Assembly (NCBI GenBank): GCA_902620465.1
Contig: CACNIF010000001.1
Coordinates: forward strand, 62,001-126,000
Source: an uncultured Pelagibacteraceae bacterium
Lineage (GTDB): Bacteria > Pseudomonadota > Alphaproteobacteria > Pelagibacterales > Pelagibacteraceae
Length of the DNA: 64,000 nucleotides
Direction: 5' to 3'
The notes below the pieces were generated by a model. The model did no database searches. It was given only the letters and a program-made list of their open reading frames with translations, and was not told where the DNA came from. Made by a program: the position numbers and the translations under genes. Numbering within the stretch: position 1 is the stretch's first letter; each line of letters begins with the position of its first letter. This document shows positions 10,026 to 20,773 of this stretch, piece by piece.

Positions 10026-11294
10026 TTATGAAGGTTTGTTCATTGAATTAAAAAATTCAGAATTATTTTTTGTGTCTTTTAATTTTGAACTAATAAATTC
10101 GATAGCATCCATAGTGCCCATTGGTGCGATTATTCTTCTAAGAACATTCATTTTCTGAAGATCATTCTTTTCAAAAAGTAATTCCTCTCTTCTTGTTCCT
10201 GATTTAGTAATATCAATTGCAGGATATATTCTTTTATCTGCAATCTTTCTATCCAATACTGTTTCACTATTACCTGTCCCTTTAAATTCCTCAAAAATCA
10301 CCTCATCCATTCTGCTTCCTGTATCAATTAAAGCAGTAGATATTATCGTTAAAGATCCTCCCTCTTCAATATTTCTTGCTGCACCAAAAAATCTTTTTGG
10401 TCTCTGAAGAGCATTGGCGTCTACACCCCCTGTCAAGACTTTTCCAGAACTTGGTATTACTGCATTGTATGCTCTACCCAATCTTGTAATTGAGTCTAAT
10501 AATATCACTACATCTTTTTTATGTTCTGTTAGTCTTTTTGCTTTTTCAATAACCATTTCTGCAACAGCAACATGACGTTGTGCTGGTTCATCAAAAGTTG
10601 AACTTATGACTTCTCCTTTAACGGTTCTTTGCATATCAGTAACTTCTTCAGGTCTTTCATCAATTAATAGAACAATCAAATAACACTCAGGGTAATTTTT
10701 TGCGATTGAATTAGCTATACTTTGTAAAATCATTGTTTTTCCAGCCTTAGGTGGCGAAATAATTATCGATCTTTGGCCTTTACCGATAGGACTAACTAAA
10801 TCAATTAATCTAGGAGTTAAATCTTGTTTTTTATCAGGTTTTGTAATTTCAACTTCCATAATTAATTGCTTATCAGGATAGAGTGGAGTTAAGTTATCAA
10901 ATGCTATTTTGTGTCTAGATTTGTCGGGCTCTTCAAAATTAATTTTACTAACCTGAAGTAAAGCAAAATATCTTTCACCTTCTTTTGGTGCTCTAACCGG
11001 TCCTTCAACAGTATCACCAGTTCTCAATCCAAATTTTCTGATCTGACTTGGACTTACGTATATATCGTCAGGTCCTGGCAGATAATTCGACTCCATTGCT
11101 CTTAGGAAGCCAAAACCATCTTGCAATAACTGTAAAACTCCAGCTCCAGTAATTTCCTCTTTTTCTGCAACTTTTTTTAAAATTGCAAATAGTATTTCCT
11201 GCTTTCTCAACGTGCTAGCATTTTCTATACCCAATTCTTCAGCTTGAGCTATTAGCTGTTCTGACGATTTAAGTTTAAGTTCTTGTATGTTCAT
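10026..11294 (-). CDS. rho: Transcription termination factor Rho
   Basis: [42 protein letters not shown]. Confidence 0.98.
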   Translation of the reverse strand: MNIQELKLKSSEQLIAQAEELGIENASTLRKQEILFAILKKVAEKEEITGAGVLQLLQDGFGFLRAMESNYLPGPDDIYVSPSQIRKFGLRTGDTVEGPVRAPKEGERYFALLQVSKINFEEPDKSRHKIAFDNLTPLYPDKQLIMEVEITKPDKKQDLTPRLIDLVSPIGKGQRSIIISPPKAGKTMILQSIANSIAKNYPECYLIVLLIDERPEEVTDMQRTVKGEVISSTFDEPAQRHVAVAEMVIEKAKRLTEHKKDVVILLDSITRLGRAYNAVIPSSGKVLTGGVDANALQRPKRFFGAARNIEEGGSLTIISTALIDTGSRMDEVIFEEFKGTGNSETVLDRKIADKRIYPAIDITKSGTRREELLFEKNDLQKMNVLRRIIAPMGTMDAIEFISSKLKDTKNNSEFFNSMNKPS

Positions 11295-11358
11295 GAATTA
11301 AATTATTAAGGACTTAATAATAAAGAAGAATATATATGCTAATTTAAATTTTTCAACC

Positions 11359-11793
11359 CTAGATAGGTTTGAAAATAACAATAAAAATGATTAAAATAAG
11401 CAATAATGTGGGAATTTCATTAATGTATCGATAGTATTTAGAAGAATGTTTATTCATATCTAGTTTGAATTGTCCTAAAACTTTTCCAAGATAAAAATGA
11501 TACAAGGTTAGGGAGATCACAAAAATAATTTTTAAAATCATCCACTTTTGGCCTAATTGCTGAAAGCCTATTTCGTGTATCAATATTAAACCAAATATCC
11601 AAGAGAGCGTCATTGCTGGGGTCATGATGTAAAAAAAAAGTTTTTTTTCCATAACTTTAAATATTTCTGATACTTGTGGTTTATCGTTATTTTCTGAATG
11701 ATAAACAAAAATTCTTGGAAGATATAAAAGTCCAGCCATCCAAGAAATAACTGCTATTAAATGTAAAGATTTGAAGAGCAAATAAGTGTTCAT
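11359..11793 (-). CDS. hemJ: Protoporphyrinogen oxidase HemJ family membrane protein
   Basis: Four-TM protein, LFKSLHLIAVISWMAGLLYLPRIFVYH; directly linked to hemH and hemE. Confidence 0.88.
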   Translation of the reverse strand: MNTYLLFKSLHLIAVISWMAGLLYLPRIFVYHSENNDKPQVSEIFKVMEKKLFFYIMTPAMTLSWIFGLILIHEIGFQQLGQKWMILKIIFVISLTLYHFYLGKVLGQFKLDMNKHSSKYYRYINEIPTLLLILIIFIVIFKPI

Positions 11794-11796
11794 AAA

Positions 11797-12795
11797 TTAC
11801 AGGCTTTTTTGAACTAATGATTTTAATAAGGCTATATGATCATCATTATCATTTAAACACGGCACCATATCAAAGTTTTCTCCACCCGACTCCAAGAAAG
11901 TTTCTTTACCTTGAATTAGAATTTCCTCTAAAGTTTCAACACAATCTGAAGAAAAACCTGGGCATATTGCAAGGACATTCTTTTTACCCTCGCCAGGCAA
12001 TTTTTCTAATGTTTTATCTGTGTAAGGTTCAAGCCACTTCTGAGGACCAAATCTTGATTGAAAAGTTGTTTTAAGTTCAATTGATTTAAACTTTTCTGAA
12101 ATCAGTCTAGTAGTTTTCTGACAATAACAATGATACGGATCTCCTTTATCGAAATATTTTTGTGGTATACCGTGGTAAGACACTAAAATTAAATCCGGCT
12201 TCCAATTTATTTCTTTTATCTTTTTATTTAATGAGTTTACCAGAGCATCGATGTATTGAGGGTGGGATTCATAGTGTGGTATAATTTTAATGGATGGTTG
12301 CCATCTCATTTTCATAAGAGTTCTATATACTTCATCACAAACAGTAGCTGTGGTTGCTGCGGCGTATTGAGGATATAATGGGAGTATAACCAGATTTTCA
12401 CAACCCTTATCGTGCAAATTTTTTATCTTACTTTTAATACTTGGATTTCCATACCTCATAGCAAAATCTACGACTATATTCTTTTCAGAAATTAAATTTG
12501 ATAATTTGTCTGCTTGTTTTCGAGTATAGTAAAGCAATGGAGAGATGTTCTCTTTTTTCATCCAAATCTCTTTATATGCCTTAGCGGTTTTAGAGGGCCT
12601 CAAATTTAATATAAAAATATTTAATATAATTTGCCAAAGTATAGGATTAACCTCTATTACTCTTCTATCGGATAGAAACTCCTTTAAATATTTTCTTATA
12701 TCTAACCAACTCGTTGAGTCAGGTGTTCCCAAATTAATTATTAAAACGCCGGTTTTACCAAAATTAACTTGAGGATGGTTTTTGCTATTTTCCAT
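11797..12795 (-). CDS. hemH: Ferrochelatase
   Basis: VLIINLGTPDS, LVSYHGIPQKYFDKGDPYHCYC, PGFSSDCVETLEEI. Confidence 0.97.
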   Translation of the reverse strand: MENSKNHPQVNFGKTGVLIINLGTPDSTSWLDIRKYLKEFLSDRRVIEVNPILWQIILNIFILNLRPSKTAKAYKEIWMKKENISPLLYYTRKQADKLSNLISEKNIVVDFAMRYGNPSIKSKIKNLHDKGCENLVILPLYPQYAAATTATVCDEVYRTLMKMRWQPSIKIIPHYESHPQYIDALVNSLNKKIKEINWKPDLILVSYHGIPQKYFDKGDPYHCYCQKTTRLISEKFKSIELKTTFQSRFGPQKWLEPYTDKTLEKLPGEGKKNVLAICPGFSSDCVETLEEILIQGKETFLESGGENFDMVPCLNDNDDHIALLKSLVQKSL

Positions 12796-13797
12796 TTAAT
12801 AATCTTTCACTGTTTTTACTAAATAATTCATCATTTCTGGGTCTGTGTCAGGCAAAATTCCATGCCCTAAATTGAATATATAAGGGTGATCTTTAAAGAT
12901 ATCTAAATATCTTCTTGCTTCTTTTTTTAAACTTTCTTGATCAGTCAACAAAATTTTTGGATCCATTCCTCCTTGAACAGGAATTTGGATATCTTTTATA
13001 ATCTCTTTAGGATCAACTTCATAATCAATACAGACTGCGTCTGGCTTAACAGTTTCACAGTAATCTTTATATCTTTTTATACCTTTAGGAAAACATATGA
13101 CTGGAATGTTTAAAGATTTTGTAAATTCAACTAAGTTTACAGTGGGTCCATAAACATAATTTTGCAAATCTTTTTCATTTAATAATCCCGCCCAACTGTC
13201 AAAAATTTGAATAATTTGCGCACCGTTTTCAACTTGATTTTTAATATGCACTTTTAAAAACTTTTCAATAATCTCCAAAGTTAAACTTATTAAGTTTTTA
13301 TCTTTAAAAAAATCACTCTTTAAACCCGCCTTTGGAGATTTTTGATTAATCATGTATACTAAAAGAGTCCATGGAGCACCAACAAAACCTATTGTGTTCT
13401 TATTTTTTGTAAGAGCATTATTATTAATTAAATTAACAAGCTTGTAAACTGGATTAAGTCTCTCAACAAAATTGGTTTCATTCAATTTTAAAATACTATC
13501 TAAATCTAAATTTCCTAATATAGGTCCGACTCCTTTCTTAAACTCAACTTTTTGATTTAATCCATATGGTAACATTAAAATATCTGAAAAAATTATTGCA
13601 GCATCTAAATCAAACCTTTTTAAAGGCTGTAGAGTTATTTCTGCTGATAATTTTTCGTTTAAACATAACTTTATAAAATCAGGATTTTTACTTCTAATTT
13701 CTCTAAACTCTGGCAAATATCTTCCTGCTTGTCTCATAATCCAAATAGGCTTTATTGCTGTATCGTTATTTTTTAAAACTTTATAAATAGGGGTCAT
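12796..13797 (-). CDS. hemE: Uroporphyrinogen decarboxylase
   Basis: PIWIMRQAGRYLPEFRE, IIFSDILMLP, FNLGHGILP. Confidence 0.98.
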   Translation of the reverse strand: MTPIYKVLKNNDTAIKPIWIMRQAGRYLPEFREIRSKNPDFIKLCLNEKLSAEITLQPLKRFDLDAAIIFSDILMLPYGLNQKVEFKKGVGPILGNLDLDSILKLNETNFVERLNPVYKLVNLINNNALTKNKNTIGFVGAPWTLLVYMINQKSPKAGLKSDFFKDKNLISLTLEIIEKFLKVHIKNQVENGAQIIQIFDSWAGLLNEKDLQNYVYGPTVNLVEFTKSLNIPVICFPKGIKRYKDYCETVKPDAVCIDYEVDPKEIIKDIQIPVQGGMDPKILLTDQESLKKEARRYLDIFKDHPYIFNLGHGILPDTDPEMMNYLVKTVKDY

Positions 13798-14058
13798 ATT
13801 TAAAATATATAATATAAGATTGTAGTATTCTTAGGGAGTGTGAATAATGGTAATTATTTTTTATTAACATTTTATTAACTATTTATTCTTAAATTTATCA
13901 TTAATTAATAGGTAACTTATGAATTGCCCAACCATTTGTATATTTGTTTTTCACTAAATAAATTATGTTGATAAAACCCTTATTTTACAAGCCATTTTAA
14001 ATAAAAATAAATTTGTTTAATTTTATTAAGATATTACAAAGATATTAACAAAATATAC
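13798..14058. other. Candidate chromosomal replication origin (oriC)
   Basis: AT-rich hemE-ppsR gap at a divergent orientation switch; DnaA boxes TTATTCACA (13839-13847, minus), TTATTAACA (13861-13869, plus), TTATCAACA (13966-13974, minus); TTAA-N7-TTAA at 13864-13878; 11-bp-period repeat AAGATATTA at 14028 and 14039. Confidence 0.82.
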
Positions 14059-14889
14059 ATGAGTAATACTTATCAAATATTCTTAATTTCTGACTCTACA
14101 GGAGAAACCTTGGATAGAATCTTTTTATCTTTAAAAGCACAGTTCAAAAATATTGATTATAAAGTTAATTCTTATTCTTTCACACGAACCGAGAACCAAA
14201 TTCATAAAATTCTCGAAATAGCAGAGAAAGAAGAAAATCCTATTATTTTATACACAATTGTAGACAACAACTTAGCCAAATGTTTAGCTAACTTGTCTAA
14301 TAAAAGAAGAATACCTTGCTTTGGGGTCTTGGGTAGCTTGATATTAAATTTTTCAAAACTATTTAATCAAAAAGCATCTCATGAGCCAAGCGGTCAACAC
14401 GTTTTAGATGAAGAGTACTATAATAGAATTGAGGCCATTCAATACACAATGAACCATGATGATGGAAATTTGCTTATTGATATTGAAAAATCTGATATAA
14501 TTTTATTGGGTGTTAGCAGAACTAGCAAAACACCTACTTCAATATATTTAGCAAACAAAGGTTATAAAACAGCAAACATACCTTTGATAAATCAGAATTC
14601 CATACCAAAAAATTTAAGAACAAATCCGCAAAATTTTTGTATTATTGGTTTAACAACCGAAGCCGAAAGGTTGGCTGATATAAGAAAAAATCGAATAAAT
14701 TCTTTAAAAAATATGAAAGGTCAAGACTATACTAATTTAGATAAAATTAAAAAAGAAGTTGAAGATGCAAAAAATACTTTTAGAAAGTATAAATGGCCAA
14801 CCATAGATGTAACAAGGAAATCCGTTGAGGAAACAGCTGCATCAATAATAAAAATTTACGAAATTTTTTCAAATAAAAAGAATGGATAA
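14059..14889 (+). CDS. ppsR: Pyruvate, water dikinase regulatory protein (DUF299 kinase/pyrophosphorylase)
   Basis: FLISDSTGETLDRI, LGVSRTSKTPTSIYLANKGYKTANIPL. Confidence 0.93.
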   Translation: MSNTYQIFLISDSTGETLDRIFLSLKAQFKNIDYKVNSYSFTRTENQIHKILEIAEKEENPIILYTIVDNNLAKCLANLSNKRRIPCFGVLGSLILNFSKLFNQKASHEPSGQHVLDEEYYNRIEAIQYTMNHDDGNLLIDIEKSDIILLGVSRTSKTPTSIYLANKGYKTANIPLINQNSIPKNLRTNPQNFCIIGLTTEAERLADIRKNRINSLKNMKGQDYTNLDKIKKEVEDAKNTFRKYKWPTIDVTRKSVEETAASIIKIYEIFSNKKNG

Positions 14890-15472
14890 AAAAATTATTT
14901 TAGCATCAAAAAGTAAAGTAAGAAAAAAGATTTTAGACAAAAATAATATTACTAATATCGTCAAACCCTCAAATGTCGATGAGAATATTATTAAGCTAGG
15001 TTTGTTGAGCGAAAAAGCTAATCCGGAAATTATATCAAAAAATCTTGCAGAAGTAAAAGCAAACAAAATAAGCATGAAGTATCCTGATAAATTAGTATTA
15101 GGTGCAGACAGTGTGATAGATTTAGAGGGAGAACTAATATCGAAACCTGAAAATAGAGAAACTGCTTTAAAAATTTTAAAAAAACTTAATAGTAAATCTC
15201 ATTACTTGATAAGTTCGGTTTGTATATCTAAAAATGGTATGATGATTTGGAACTATACTGATAAAGCTAAATTAACAATGAAAAATTTTACTGAAGAAGA
15301 ATTGAAACAGTATTTATCTAAAATTTCTGATGAGACCCTTTATGCTTATAATGTTTACCAAATTGAAAGTGAGGGCAGATATTTATTTACAAGTATCGAA
15401 GGTGATGAAGACACAATTATGGGTTTACCAATAAAAAAAATTAAAGAATATTTAAAAACTCAAGGATACTAA
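14882..15472 (+). CDS. maf: Maf family nucleotide pyrophosphatase
   Basis: IILASKSKVRKKIL, LGADSVIDLEG. Confidence 0.93.
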   Translation: MDKKIILASKSKVRKKILDKNNITNIVKPSNVDENIIKLGLLSEKANPEIISKNLAEVKANKISMKYPDKLVLGADSVIDLEGELISKPENRETALKILKKLNSKSHYLISSVCISKNGMMIWNYTDKAKLTMKNFTEEELKQYLSKISDETLYAYNVYQIESEGRYLFTSIEGDEDTIMGLPIKKIKEYLKTQGY

Positions 15473-15473
15473 T

Positions 15474-16268
15474 ATGAAAAAATTTTTTGTCATCGGAAAT
15501 CCAATTGATCACTCTTTATCTCCAAAACTTCAAAACCATTGGTTAAAAGAAAATAATATTGATGCCACATATGATAAAATTAAACTTGAAGATTCTCAAA
15601 TTAAAAATTTTATTCTAGATATAAAGAAACAAAAAGTAGCTGGTTGCAATGTAACTGTACCTTTTAAAAAAACTGTTATACCTTTTTTAGACAAATTAAG
15701 CCCCGAAGCAGAACAAACCCAGTCAGTAAACACAATTACTTTTTATAATGATTATCTGGTTGGACATAATACAGATATAGCTGGTTTTGATACTGCAATA
15801 AAAAAATTAAATTATAGTATTAAGGGAAAGAAAGTTTTAATTTTAGGTGCTGGTGGTGTGGTACCTTCAATAATTTTTGCTTTAAAAAATATGCGTGTTC
15901 AAGAGATAACAATTAGTAACAGAACTAGAGAGAAGGCAGAAAATTTAAAAATTTTATCTAATGATCTTAAAATTTTAGATTGGGGAAATTTAAATAATTT
16001 TGATGTATTGATAAATGCCACAAGTCTTGGTTTAAATAATGAAACAATAAATTTAGATTTCTCAAGTTTAGGGCCAGATAAGTTATTTTATGACATAATT
16101 TATAATCCCCATGAAACTAACTTTTTGAAAACAGGCAAGCAATTAGGATACAAAACGGAAAATGGAAAAACTATGTTTGTTTACCAAGCTCTAGAAGCAT
16201 TTAAATTATGGCACAAAATAGAACCAGAGGTTAATTCAAATACATTTAAGCTTTTAGAGAATGATTAG
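15474..16268 (+). CDS. aroE: Shikimate dehydrogenase
   Basis: VIGNPIDHSLSPKLQNHWL, GCNVTVPFKK, VLILGAGGV. Confidence 0.97.
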   Translation: MKKFFVIGNPIDHSLSPKLQNHWLKENNIDATYDKIKLEDSQIKNFILDIKKQKVAGCNVTVPFKKTVIPFLDKLSPEAEQTQSVNTITFYNDYLVGHNTDIAGFDTAIKKLNYSIKGKKVLILGAGGVVPSIIFALKNMRVQEITISNRTREKAENLKILSNDLKILDWGNLNNFDVLINATSLGLNNETINLDFSSLGPDKLFYDIIYNPHETNFLKTGKQLGYKTENGKTMFVYQALEAFKLWHKIEPEVNSNTFKLLEND

Positions 16269-16833
16269 AATTGGAATTTTAGGAGATATAGGATCTGGAA
16301 AAAGCTTTGTAGCCAAATCATTTGGATATCCAGTGTTTAATGCTGATAATGAGGTAGCCAAAATATACAAAAAAAGCAGGGTCTGTTTTTTAAAATTAAA
16401 AAAATTACTACCAAAATATATTAAAACATTTCCAACAGATAAAACTGAATTAACAAATGCGATTCTAAGCAACAAGAATAATATAAAAAAAATTATCAAA
16501 ATAGTTCATCCGCTTATAAGAAAAAAAATGAATTTGTTTCTTTTAAAAAATAAAAAGAGAAAGTTGGTAATTTTAGATATTCCTTTACTGTTAGAAAATA
16601 AAATTAAAAATACAAATATGATTTTAGTTTTTGTTGATGCAAAAAAGGTAGATATTTCAAAAAGACTACTTAAGAGAAAAGGATTTAACAGTAAAATTTT
16701 AAAAAGATTTAAGGAAATTCAACTTCCACTTGATTACAAAAAAAGAAAATCTCATTATATTATACAGAATTTTTATACAAAAAAAATTGTAAGAAAAAAT
16801 GTTAAAACTATTTTAAAAAAGATTTTAAAATGA
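16261..16833 (+). CDS. coaE: Dephospho-CoA kinase
   Basis: IGILGDIGSGKSFVAK, VFNADNEV, LVILDIPLLLEN. Confidence 0.95.
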   Translation: MIRIGILGDIGSGKSFVAKSFGYPVFNADNEVAKIYKKSRVCFLKLKKLLPKYIKTFPTDKTELTNAILSNKNNIKKIIKIVHPLIRKKMNLFLLKNKKRKLVILDIPLLLENKIKNTNMILVFVDAKKVDISKRLLKRKGFNSKILKRFKEIQLPLDYKKRKSHYIIQNFYTKKIVRKNVKTILKKILK

Positions 16834-17495
16834 GAGAGATTGTTTTAGATACTGAAACAACTGGTATATCCGTTAAGGAAGGTCATAGGATCGTTGAAAT
16901 AGGTTGTATAGAGCTTGATGATTTAATCCCTACAAAAAATAAATTTCATTGTTATTTAAATCCAGAAAGAAAAGTCTCTGATAAAGCTTTTGAGGTCCAT
17001 GGTTATTCAGATGAGTTTCTTTCCAAACAAAAAAAATTTTCAGAAATTATAGATGAATTTTTAGAGTTCATAAAAGACAAAAAACTAATTATTCATAATG
17101 CCGAGTTTGATTTATCTCATTTAAATAATGAATTAAAAATATTGGGAAAAAAAAATATTAATAATGAAATAGTAGATACATTAATTTTAGCTAGAGATAA
17201 ATTTCCAGGGTCTCCATCAAATTTAGATGCCTTGTGTAAAAGATATAGAATTGATAATTCGAGACGAACAAAGCACACAGCATTAGTAGACTGTGAATTG
17301 TTAGCAAAAGTTTATATAAATTTAATAGATCAAAAGGAACCCACCTTAGATTTTAGTATTCAAGAGAAAATTAGCAATCAAGAGAGTAATAAAAAAATCA
17401 ATTATTTTAAAAAAATTATAAAACCAACTGAAGAGGAACTAAATAATCATAGTAATTATTTGAAAACGCAAATTAAAAAAAATTTTTTTAATTAA
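16830..17495 (+). CDS. dnaQ: DNA polymerase III epsilon subunit
   Basis: REIVLDTETTGISVKEGHRIVEIGCIEL; HNAEFDLSHLN exonuclease motifs. Confidence 0.97.
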   Translation: MREIVLDTETTGISVKEGHRIVEIGCIELDDLIPTKNKFHCYLNPERKVSDKAFEVHGYSDEFLSKQKKFSEIIDEFLEFIKDKKLIIHNAEFDLSHLNNELKILGKKNINNEIVDTLILARDKFPGSPSNLDALCKRYRIDNSRRTKHTALVDCELLAKVYINLIDQKEPTLDFSIQEKISNQESNKKINYFKKIIKPTEEELNNHSNYLKTQIKKNFFN

Positions 17496-17910
17496 AATTT
17501 TTTTTATATAATTCTTCAAAATCTACTTTTTTTTCAACTTTAATCGCTGGGTAACCTGAATTATGAAGCAAGTTAACTAGTGTTTTTTCTATATCAGGAA
17601 AAATTTCCTCTTGAACTTCAACTAAAACAATTTTTTCTAAAATTTTCTTATCTTTAAGATTTTCATCAATTTGTACAACAGAAGTGTATATAAATTCAAA
17701 AATTGATTTTTTTACATTTTCTTCTTTATCATAAAATCTTATTGAAGTGTCGATCTCTATTAATCTACTTTTCATTGCTTTCGAATCTATATTAATTCCC
17801 AGCTGGTAACGAGAAATATTATCTTTTACATACATATATGTTTCTGCATCCGGTGTTTCACTTGACATATCCTTAATATATTTTGCTAATATTTTATAAT
17901 TTTTTGTCAT
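17488..17910 (-). CDS. secB: Protein-export chaperone SecB-like
   Basis: Small acidic protein with SecB-like pattern; synteny dnaQ-secB-fxsA-tim44 in alphaproteobacteria. Confidence 0.75.
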   Translation of the reverse strand: MTKNYKILAKYIKDMSSETPDAETYMYVKDNISRYQLGINIDSKAMKSRLIEIDTSIRFYDKEENVKKSIFEFIYTSVVQIDENLKDKKILEKIVLVEVQEEIFPDIEKTLVNLLHNSGYPAIKVEKKVDFEELYKKNFN

Positions 17911-18319
17911 TTTCTTTTTCTATTTCTTCAGACTCGCCATCAATAAATTTTTCATTTGTCTTTTTTTTCATTTGAAATTTAGATGATAGTGTTTTTAAAA
18001 TTAAATTTCTGCTAAATGGAAATATTAACAAAAAACCAATTGCATCTGTAGCAAAGCCAGGAATAATTAGTAATAGAGCAGCAAAAGTTATTATTGCCCC
18101 TGATATTATTTCATAAGCAGGTATTTCGTTTTTAACCAACTGCACAAAAGCGGACTTAAGAGTATTTAGACCCTCGTATCTGGCATATATTATTCCTAGT
18201 ATAGCAGTTACAAAAATTAATGTTATTGTAGTTAAAGCTCCAATTTGAGAGCCAATCTTTATAAATAAGTATATTTCGATGATCGGTATCAGTATTATAG
18301 CTATTAAAACTGAGTTCAT
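17894..18319 (-). CDS. fxsA: FxsA family membrane protein
   Basis: PIIEIYLFIKIGSQIGALTTI, ALLLIIPGFATDAIGFLLIFP. Confidence 0.88.
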   Translation of the reverse strand: MNSVLIAIILIPIIEIYLFIKIGSQIGALTTITLIFVTAILGIIYARYEGLNTLKSAFVQLVKNEIPAYEIISGAIITFAALLLIIPGFATDAIGFLLIFPFSRNLILKTLSSKFQMKKKTNEKFIDGESEEIEKENDKKL

Positions 18320-18376
18320 TTGTCTTTAACTTAATTGCTAGTTGAAATTTTTCAACATAGTAATTACTATTAGATC

Positions 18377-18973
18377 ATGAATTATAGTTTCGAATACATA
18401 GATATCATTTTATTAGCAATGATAGCCGGTTTTATCTTTTTAAGATTAAGAGGAATTTTAGGTAAAAGGACAGGCTTTGAGGGCAAAGTAAACCCACAAT
18501 TTGAGAATATCCTCAACAAAGCTCAGACAGAAAATAAAGCTAAGATTAAAGAAAATTTTGATGAAGAGGCTCAAAAAGAATTTTTAAAAGGTGCTAAAAT
18601 TGCTTATGAAACTATAATTACTGACTTTAGTGATCAAGATAATAAAATTACTAACAGTAAACCATTATTAAGTGAAAAAATTTATTCTCAATTCAAAGCT
18701 GCCTTAGTTGATAGAAGTAAAAGAGGACACTTTGCTGAGATAACATTTATCGGTGTTAATTCGGCAAAAATAAAGGAGCATAATAAAATAGGTTCTATTT
18801 TAAAGGTTACAGTAGATTTTGTTGCCGAAGTAATAACGTGCATTAAAGATAAAGAGAAAAAAATAGTTTCAGGTGATCCAGAGACAATTAAAAAAATTTA
18901 TGATACCTGGGTATTCTCAAGAGATACAAAATCTAACAATCCAAACTGGCAACTTGTTGATACTCTAACATAA
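18377..18973 (+). CDS. Tim44/TimA domain protein
   Basis: N-terminal TM segment, FLKGAKIAYETIITDFS, TWVFSRDTKSNNPNWQLVDT ending. Confidence 0.88.
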   Translation: MNYSFEYIDIILLAMIAGFIFLRLRGILGKRTGFEGKVNPQFENILNKAQTENKAKIKENFDEEAQKEFLKGAKIAYETIITDFSDQDNKITNSKPLLSEKIYSQFKAALVDRSKRGHFAEITFIGVNSAKIKEHNKIGSILKVTVDFVAEVITCIKDKEKKIVSGDPETIKKIYDTWVFSRDTKSNNPNWQLVDTLT

Positions 18974-19384
18974 TTGATTACGAAAATTTCTAAGAAAGAT
19001 AAAAAAGATTGGGAAGACTTTTTAAATAAAAAAGAATCTTTACCAAATAAAGATTTATCAGGATCTAAAAAAAGAGTTCAAAAGACAAAGAATTTTGATT
19101 TCCATGGTTTTTCATTAGATGAGGCAAACAGAAAAATAAATAAACTAATTAAAGATTCTTTTAAAGATGGTGTTAGAAAATTAGTTGTTGTCACAGGAAA
19201 AGGTATACACTCAGACAATGAAAAAAATCCTTATGCATCTAAAGATCTAGGTATTCTAAAATATTCCATGCCAGAATATATCAAAAATACACCAGAGTTG
19301 ATGAAATTAATTTATGAAATAAAAGAAGCAGATATTAAGGATGGAGGTAGTGGAGCATTTTATATTTTTCTTAAAAAGAATTAA
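18974..19384 (+). CDS. Smr domain protein (TTG start)
   Basis: FDFHGFSLDEANRKINKLI, VVTGKGIHS. Confidence 0.9.
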   Translation: MITKISKKDKKDWEDFLNKKESLPNKDLSGSKKRVQKTKNFDFHGFSLDEANRKINKLIKDSFKDGVRKLVVVTGKGIHSDNEKNPYASKDLGILKYSMPEYIKNTPELMKLIYEIKEADIKDGGSGAFYIFLKKN

Positions 19385-19399
19385 ATCCGCTTCAATTTT

Positions 19400-20773
19400 T
19401 TAAAGTATAAATTTTGATAGATCAGTATCTTTAACTAGATTATCTAAATTTTTGTTTATATAGTTTTTATCAATGGTAATTTTTTCGCCAGATCTGTCTG
19501 TTGCGGTAAAGCTGATTTCATCTAAAATTTTTTCAATAATTGTATGTAGTCTTCTTGCTCCAATATTCTCAACTGTAGCATTAACTTCTGAAGCAATGTT
19601 GGCTATTGCATCTATTCCATCTTCAGAAAACTCCAGTTCAACATTTTCAGTTTTCAAGAGAGCAACATATTGTTTAATCAAACTATAATCTGGTTCTTTT
19701 AAAATTCTTTTAAAATCTTCACTTGTTAAAGCCTCTAGCTCAACTCTTATAGGTAATCGTCCTTGTAATTCTGGTAATAAATCTGACGGTTTAGCAAGTT
19801 GAAATGCACCCGAGGCAATAAACAAAATATGATCTGTTTTAATAGGACCATATTTAGTATTTACCGTAGTCCCTTCTATTAAGGGTAACAAGTCTCTTTG
19901 TACACCTTCTCTTGATACATCACCACCTACTCTATCTGTTCTTCCAGAGATCTTGTCAATTTCATCTAAGAAAACAATACCGTTATTTTCAGTTGAAATT
20001 TTTGCAGCTTTGATAATTTTATCTTGCTCAATTAATTTGTCAGATTCATCATTTATTAAAATTTCATGAGATTCTTTTACAGTCATTTTTTTCTTTTTTT
20101 CTTTAGCACCCATTGATTTTCCAAGCATTTCGCCAATATTAATCATGCCTACATTTGCACCAGGCATTCCAGGTATCTCAAAAGAAGTAGAATTAGACCC
20201 CGTATCACTAACCGCAATTTCAATTTCGTTATCGTCTAGATCACCATTTCGTAATCTTTGTCTAAAACTTTCTCTTGTTGCTGCACTTGCTTTTTTTCCG
20301 ACTAAAGCATCTAAAACTTTCTCTTCAGCAAGTTTTTGTGCCTTAGTCTTTACTTCTTTCCTTTTTTTTATTTTTTCCATTGAAATTGCTATTTCAACAA
20401 GATCTCTTACTATTTGTTCAACATCTCTTCCAACATATCCTACTTCAGTAAATCTTGTCGCTTCGACTTTGACAAATGGAGCTTCAGCTAGTTTGGATAA
20501 TCTTCTTGATATTTCAGTTTTCCCTACGCCAGTTGGACCAATCATTAGAATATTTTTAGGTAAAACTTCATTCTTCATTTCACCTTTAAGAGCTTGTCGT
20601 CTCCATCTATTTCTTAATGCAACTGCAACTGCTTTTTTTGCTTTATTTTGTCCGACAACAAATCTATCTAATTCAGATACAATTTCTCTTGGTGAAAGAG
20701 AACTACCTAAAAACTCTTCCTTTGAATCTTTTTTATCTTTTGGGTGCAGTTGTGTAACGTTTGATTTATCCAT
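19400..20773 (-). CDS. hslU: ATP-dependent protease ATPase subunit HslU
   Basis: [49 protein letters not shown]. Confidence 0.98.
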   Translation of the reverse strand: MDKSNVTQLHPKDKKDSKEEFLGSSLSPREIVSELDRFVVGQNKAKKAVAVALRNRWRRQALKGEMKNEVLPKNILMIGPTGVGKTEISRRLSKLAEAPFVKVEATRFTEVGYVGRDVEQIVRDLVEIAISMEKIKKRKEVKTKAQKLAEEKVLDALVGKKASAATRESFRQRLRNGDLDDNEIEIAVSDTGSNSTSFEIPGMPGANVGMINIGEMLGKSMGAKEKKKKMTVKESHEILINDESDKLIEQDKIIKAAKISTENNGIVFLDEIDKISGRTDRVGGDVSREGVQRDLLPLIEGTTVNTKYGPIKTDHILFIASGAFQLAKPSDLLPELQGRLPIRVELEALTSEDFKRILKEPDYSLIKQYVALLKTENVELEFSEDGIDAIANIASEVNATVENIGARRLHTIIEKILDEISFTATDRSGEKITIDKNYINKNLDNLVKDTDLSKFIL

